DNA from: Xanthostigma xanthostigma
Taxonomy: Eukaryota; Arthropoda; Insecta; Raphidioptera; Raphidiidae
NCBI GenBank assembly: GCA_963575645.1
Contig: OY754464.1
Location: 2,914,001-2,978,000 of the forward strand
Length of the DNA: 64,000 nt
Reading direction: 5' to 3'
Shown here in pieces: positions 60,238 through 64,000 of this stretch. How positions within the stretch are numbered: position 1 is the first letter of the stretch; every line of letters begins with the position of its first letter. Position numbers and translations under genes: made by a program. The notes beneath the pieces were generated by a model. It had not been told where the DNA came from. It ran no database searches and worked only from the letters and a program-made list of their open reading frames with translations.

Positions 60238-61234
60238 AAAATTTGAAAAACCCTGACACAGTGAGGCGTTTTTGATATTTTTAAAGGTTATAAGTATCAG
60301 ACTTGAGTCCGGCTAGTTTAGTTATTTCCCCCGCACCCCAAGTTTTCTCAATTAGAACTGTCTTTTAACAACTTCTGTGATACATTTCGGTGTTCGGTGT
60401 TCTGTTAAGTGTTTCTGCTTCGCTGCACTTTCGAAAACACAGCGGTTTGGCGACACACGAAACACTTCGGGGGTGAGGGCAGTTCCTTGTGTTTGTTTCC
60501 TGTTCTTTTAATTCACTTGTAAATTGTAAAATTGAGCAGTTCATCGACCGACTTGAGGCATACGACACTATAGAAACACATTTCGAGGGTTTCGTACAGA
60601 TCGTAATATAAAATTTCATATACCTAGTTATTTTTGATATCTTTCGGTTTATATAGCAGTCTCTTCTTCAACGTTTCGTTAAAAAATAGCAGTACATTGG
60701 TTACTTTAATATTAAAACAAAGCAATAGTTACGTTGGCGTCAAACAAAAATTTGTTAAAATTAAAAATACAAGCAATTATTGTAAAATGAAAACTAATGT
60801 TATAGTAATTTCGAAGTATAAATATAGATAACAGTGAAATCAGGATAATTTGTAACGAGACACATGAGCTTGGTTTGTTTTGTATAAAAGGTCTCGAGTA
60901 ACCCGAACGGTTTTTGATGTCTTGATGACAGGGAGTACACAAAGCCAGAATGTTAACTGGCTCTTGATATTACTTCTTCAGAATAACACACGATGTTGTT
61001 TCTATTACTACTTAATTGTCAGTTTCATGTTTTTTTATTCCAGCAACAAGTCAACTGTAATTACATACCAACTATTTTCTGTAATCGCCAATCATTGTTA
61101 TGATTAAAAATGCGGTTTGTTTTTGCTTTATAGTCACTGAACGTGATCGAACGAAAAAAATATAACAGTAGGTACCTATATTATGCCAGTACACCCACCG
61201 ACACATACACCTGGAGATGTCTTCGCCTAAAGGT
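60238..61234. other. Stretch without recognised features
   Basis: No gene, TIR pair or array was recognised; the open frames are short and without known motifs. It could contain the missing non-coding first exon of the cotransporter, but nothing here shows it. Confidence 0.5.
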
Positions 61235-61747
61235 GGCACTTCACATGGCTATTTGTGTTCGCTATTGGGTGTTTGCTGTATTTTGCAAAATATATGACGT
61301 TCAAGACAAACATGCAAATAGAGGCAAATACGACCATCCACACATGGCAGTCAAATAGCAAACACACAAACATTTGGCAGCAGAACGCAGGTTCAAAATT
61401 CCAGGAATTTTAGCACTGTTTCATTGTCCCAATTCATTTTCAATAGTAATTGTTCCAGTTCTCGCTCACAGCACAGACACAAAAATACTGCACGTCCGTA
61501 CAGGTTCACGGCGCGTGCGCTTCTGAATATAGCCATTGTGTGGACGGTTTATTTGCCGTATTTGCCTATTTGACTCCTTTGATGTGCCTCGAAAAACCAA
61601 CAAGCGCACGGTAACGCGTATTTGGTATTGGCCTTATTTGTCAAATAGGCAAATAAGGCTAACACTTTGTCAAATAGACCCTCCACGCTTGGTAATTGTT
61701 TGCCAAATATGCCAAATACACAAATACAAATAGCCATGTGAAGTGCC
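61235..61747 (+). mobile_element. 513-bp TIR element, copy 2 (GGCACTTCACATGGC)
   Basis: Exactly as long as the copy at 21644-22156 and highly similar throughout, differing mainly by single substitutions and compensating small indels. Confidence 0.75.
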
Positions 61748-61848
61748 GGAATAATATTATTGTAAGTTGTTTTTCCGATTCCTTGACTGAGCAGGATAGA
61801 GTAGAGTTGTGGGCATCTCTCCCCTTAAGAATGTCGCGCCAATTTACT

Positions 61849-61881
61849 TCAAACCAAACGGCGCGTTTGGTTTGAAGTCGT
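61849..61881. repeat. Short perfect hairpin
   Basis: ACTTCAAACCAAAC, a five-base GC-rich loop, then GTTTGGTTTGAAGT. No function can be assigned. Confidence 0.6.
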
Positions 61882-62154
61882 TAGATGTTTCAGATCAAAA
61901 AAAATATGCTACATTTTCTTGTAAATAGTTGATTTTTTTCTATTCCACTTGGCTTGCTAGTAAGTTGTGGGATTACAGTGAATACAGGTACAGATATTTT
62001 AGTATTTTAAAAGTTGGCACACGTTTTTGGATTGTTAACAAAAGCAATCAACCGAAACACGCAGGTACACGGGTAGAATTTATTCATCGGAATGCCGTTT
62101 AATTATTTGCATTACAAAGTTGGAAAGTTAAAAATATAATATGAGCGAGCCAAC

Positions 62155-62348
62155 CAGGCGCGGTCGCAGCTTGAAATTTGGGGGGGGGGGGGTCACTCAC
62201 TACACTAATAAAAAAGTCGTCTTTTTGTATTGTAGCTAAAAATTTTCTTTTATTATTTGGCAAATTTTTGAGATTTTTCAATTTGACTTTAGATTTGAGG
62301 GGGGGGTCATGTCCCCTGTGACCCCCCCCCCCCTTCGGACCGCGTCTG
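62155..62348. mobile_element. hAT MITE with CAGGCGCGGTC ends, copy 2
   Basis: A 194-bp element with ends CAGGCGCGGTCGCAG and GGACCGCGTCTG and a perfect 8-bp duplication GAGCCAAC (62147-62154, 62349-62356). G- and C-runs lie next to both ends. It is a shorter, opposite-oriented relative of 9796-10068. Confidence 0.85.
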
Positions 62349-62881
62349 GAGCCAACAAAGCCGATTCAGTTTTTAGCGTAGTTTGTGGAAAATTTCGAAA
62401 AACGTCACAGAATAGCTATAAAAAATTTCAAACTAACAAGCAAAAATATTTTAATGTTATTGATTCCAAGTATTGTTATCAATTACTAGTATCGGTGGTG
62501 GGTTTACCAATAGCCAAGATGGCGGGAGAAAAAGTACCGCAAAAATTAAAAAGCTATAAAATTATGCTTTTATAAGTGCAGTTAGGAAAAAATATCCAGT
62601 TACAAAATGTTCTCGAAACAGGGATGGAGGAAATTTAACGGTCTATATTGCTAATACGTCACTGGTAAGCAGTAGCTTATAAGTAAAAATGAGTTTTTAA
62701 TTATATTTTACACAAAAAAAATAATTATAAAATACACTGATCATTCAATGAAGCGGCAATCAATTTTTTATTGTATTTGAAGGTCAAGGTAAACGGGCAT
62801 TTATCCTTTGTACTTGATTTGAACTTTTTACGATACGATCGCATCTTTATAACTTATATAAATTCAAAATTAAAGGAGTGA

Positions 62882-63089
62882 GTCATACACATATAACTTC
62901 ATACACATGTAACTTCATACACATGTAACTTCATACACATGTAACTTCATACACATGTAACTTCATACACATGTAACTTCATACACATATAACTTCATAC
63001 ACATATAACTTCATACACATATAACTTCATACACATATAACTTCATACACATATAACTTCATACATATGTAACTTCATACACATATAAC
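62882..63089 (+). repeat. 16-bp minisatellite, about 13 copies
   Basis: Uninterrupted units of TTCATACACATGTAAC or TTCATACACATATAAC. The G variants cluster at the start and the A variants at the end, with one G-like unit (CATATGTAAC) near 63064. Confidence 0.9.
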
Positions 63090-63339
63090 TTTACAATGTA
63101 ACAATCGGCACAGTTATTATGCTTTATACTGTTTCGTTGCTTTGCCGCTCCATTAAGCGAATCGTACTATAATGATGACTAACTCCTTAAATTATCAACA
63201 GCCGAGAAGAGCTTTCTCATGTCAGTAATAATCGCATCACCCACTATCTTCTCCGCCTATGGTTTCATATATTTTTTTACTGTTACTAGTGCTGCTAATA
63301 CTCGAGACATTCTTATTATAATCGATTTTGTGATGCAAA

Positions 63340-63542
63340 ATATCACGTCAATTTTGACGTGATAACGTCTTAGAAATTGATGAATCACGTCAATATAAAA
63401 AGATGAAACACCGGCTGCATGCACGAAAAAGTGTAACGTTCCGCCTGACCCTGTGCGTGATTATTAAATATGATATTCGAGCGGAATACGTTATCACGTA
63501 AAACTATCGTCCGTAAACCGACTTTACAGACAACCGTTTTTT
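63340..63542 (-). mobile_element. TTGGTTGTCTG-family repeat, reversed copy
   Basis: Reads on the minus strand from CGGTTGTCTGTAAAGTCGG (63537) to the TTATCACGTCAAAA end near 63345, where a second inverted TTTTGACGTGATAACGTC follows. Compact, like the copy at 25250-25466. Confidence 0.7.
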
Positions 63543-64000
63543 TTAACTCAGAAAATATACACTATTATAAGGCGATGGTGGCGCAGCCTATTTTTTAATT
63601 TTACCAAATTTAATTAAATTCGTTACAGGAAAACTATGAAGCAAAATACATGAACATATCAAAGAAATTTTATTATTTAATAGCATTTTTTAGGCTCCAC
63701 AAATAAAAAAAAATAACTATGTATATCTATCTAAAAATTGTAGGTAAATCTCACGTGAGAAGAAGGGGGGTCCCATCACATCTTAACAAATCTCACCAAG
63801 GGGGAGGGGTGTCCAAAACACCTCACGTAATTAATGAACGTCCCCTAACGAATTACTGTCATTGTTCGGAAGTATCTTTTGTTTTATTGTGATTTATGGT
63901 TTTAATTATTTAGCTGTTGTTTAACTTTATTAAACAATGAATAGATTTTCTATAAAAATAATGATGCCGGTTTCTTGGAATTACAATTAATAGATATGCC

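Noticed and set aside
1..64000. tRNA, rRNA or CRISPR loci
   Set aside because: No tRNA box pattern, rRNA segment or regularly spaced direct-repeat array with unique spacers was seen; the tandem arrays present have no unique spacers.

Overview
This is an insect nuclear genome window: AT-rich DNA, large introns with GT/AG splice sites, three conserved metazoan genes and a very dense load of insect-type transposons (Helitrons, hAT-type non-autonomous elements with 8-bp target duplications, TTAA-flanked elements, foldback palindromes and a CR1/Jockey-group LINE). Some repeats, such as the GAAGTCGGTT-ended element near 51.3 kb and the GGGTTCCGTACC-like stretch near 55.25 kb, resemble ones I associate with Lepidoptera. 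That order is only a weak inference. Layout: (1) 1-8017, minus strand: the 5' nine coding exons of Ir25a, the ionotropic-receptor co-receptor; the 3' end lies beyond base 1. (2) 8018-11655: repeat-filled intergenic DNA between two divergent genes. (3) 11656-18922, plus strand: a complete seven-exon gene for an NRF-6 (nose resistant to fluoxetine)-like membrane acyltransferase of 693 residues. (4) 18923-24851: intergenic DNA made largely of inverted-repeat elements, where this gene and the next converge. (5) 24852-52583, minus strand: a complete 17-exon gene for a Na-K-2Cl cotransporter of the SLC12 family (1093 residues), with a 16-kb first coding intron that holds a nearly full-length LINE, two hAT copies and a four-level nest of transposons. 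(6) 52584-64000: the transporter's 5' leader and upstream DNA, with no recognisable gene but many elements, including a tandem-array-bearing TIR element inside another TIR element. The three genes are unrelated in function (chemosensory co-receptor, acyltransferase-like membrane protein, chloride cotransporter) and do not form an operon or pathway. The most unusual features are: a textbook A AAA AAC slippery heptamer, in the correct frame, at the ORF1/ORF2 junction of the LINE, whose ORF2 has no early in-frame ATG; the LINE sitting inside a 5-kb nest of inverted repeats; hAT copies carrying a remnant of a ZMYM/TTF-type transposase N-terminus; and a repeated stem-GAAACGT module resembling an eroded hammerhead ribozyme core. 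All exon boundaries were read by eye from phase, splice consensus and remembered protein families; no alignment was run.
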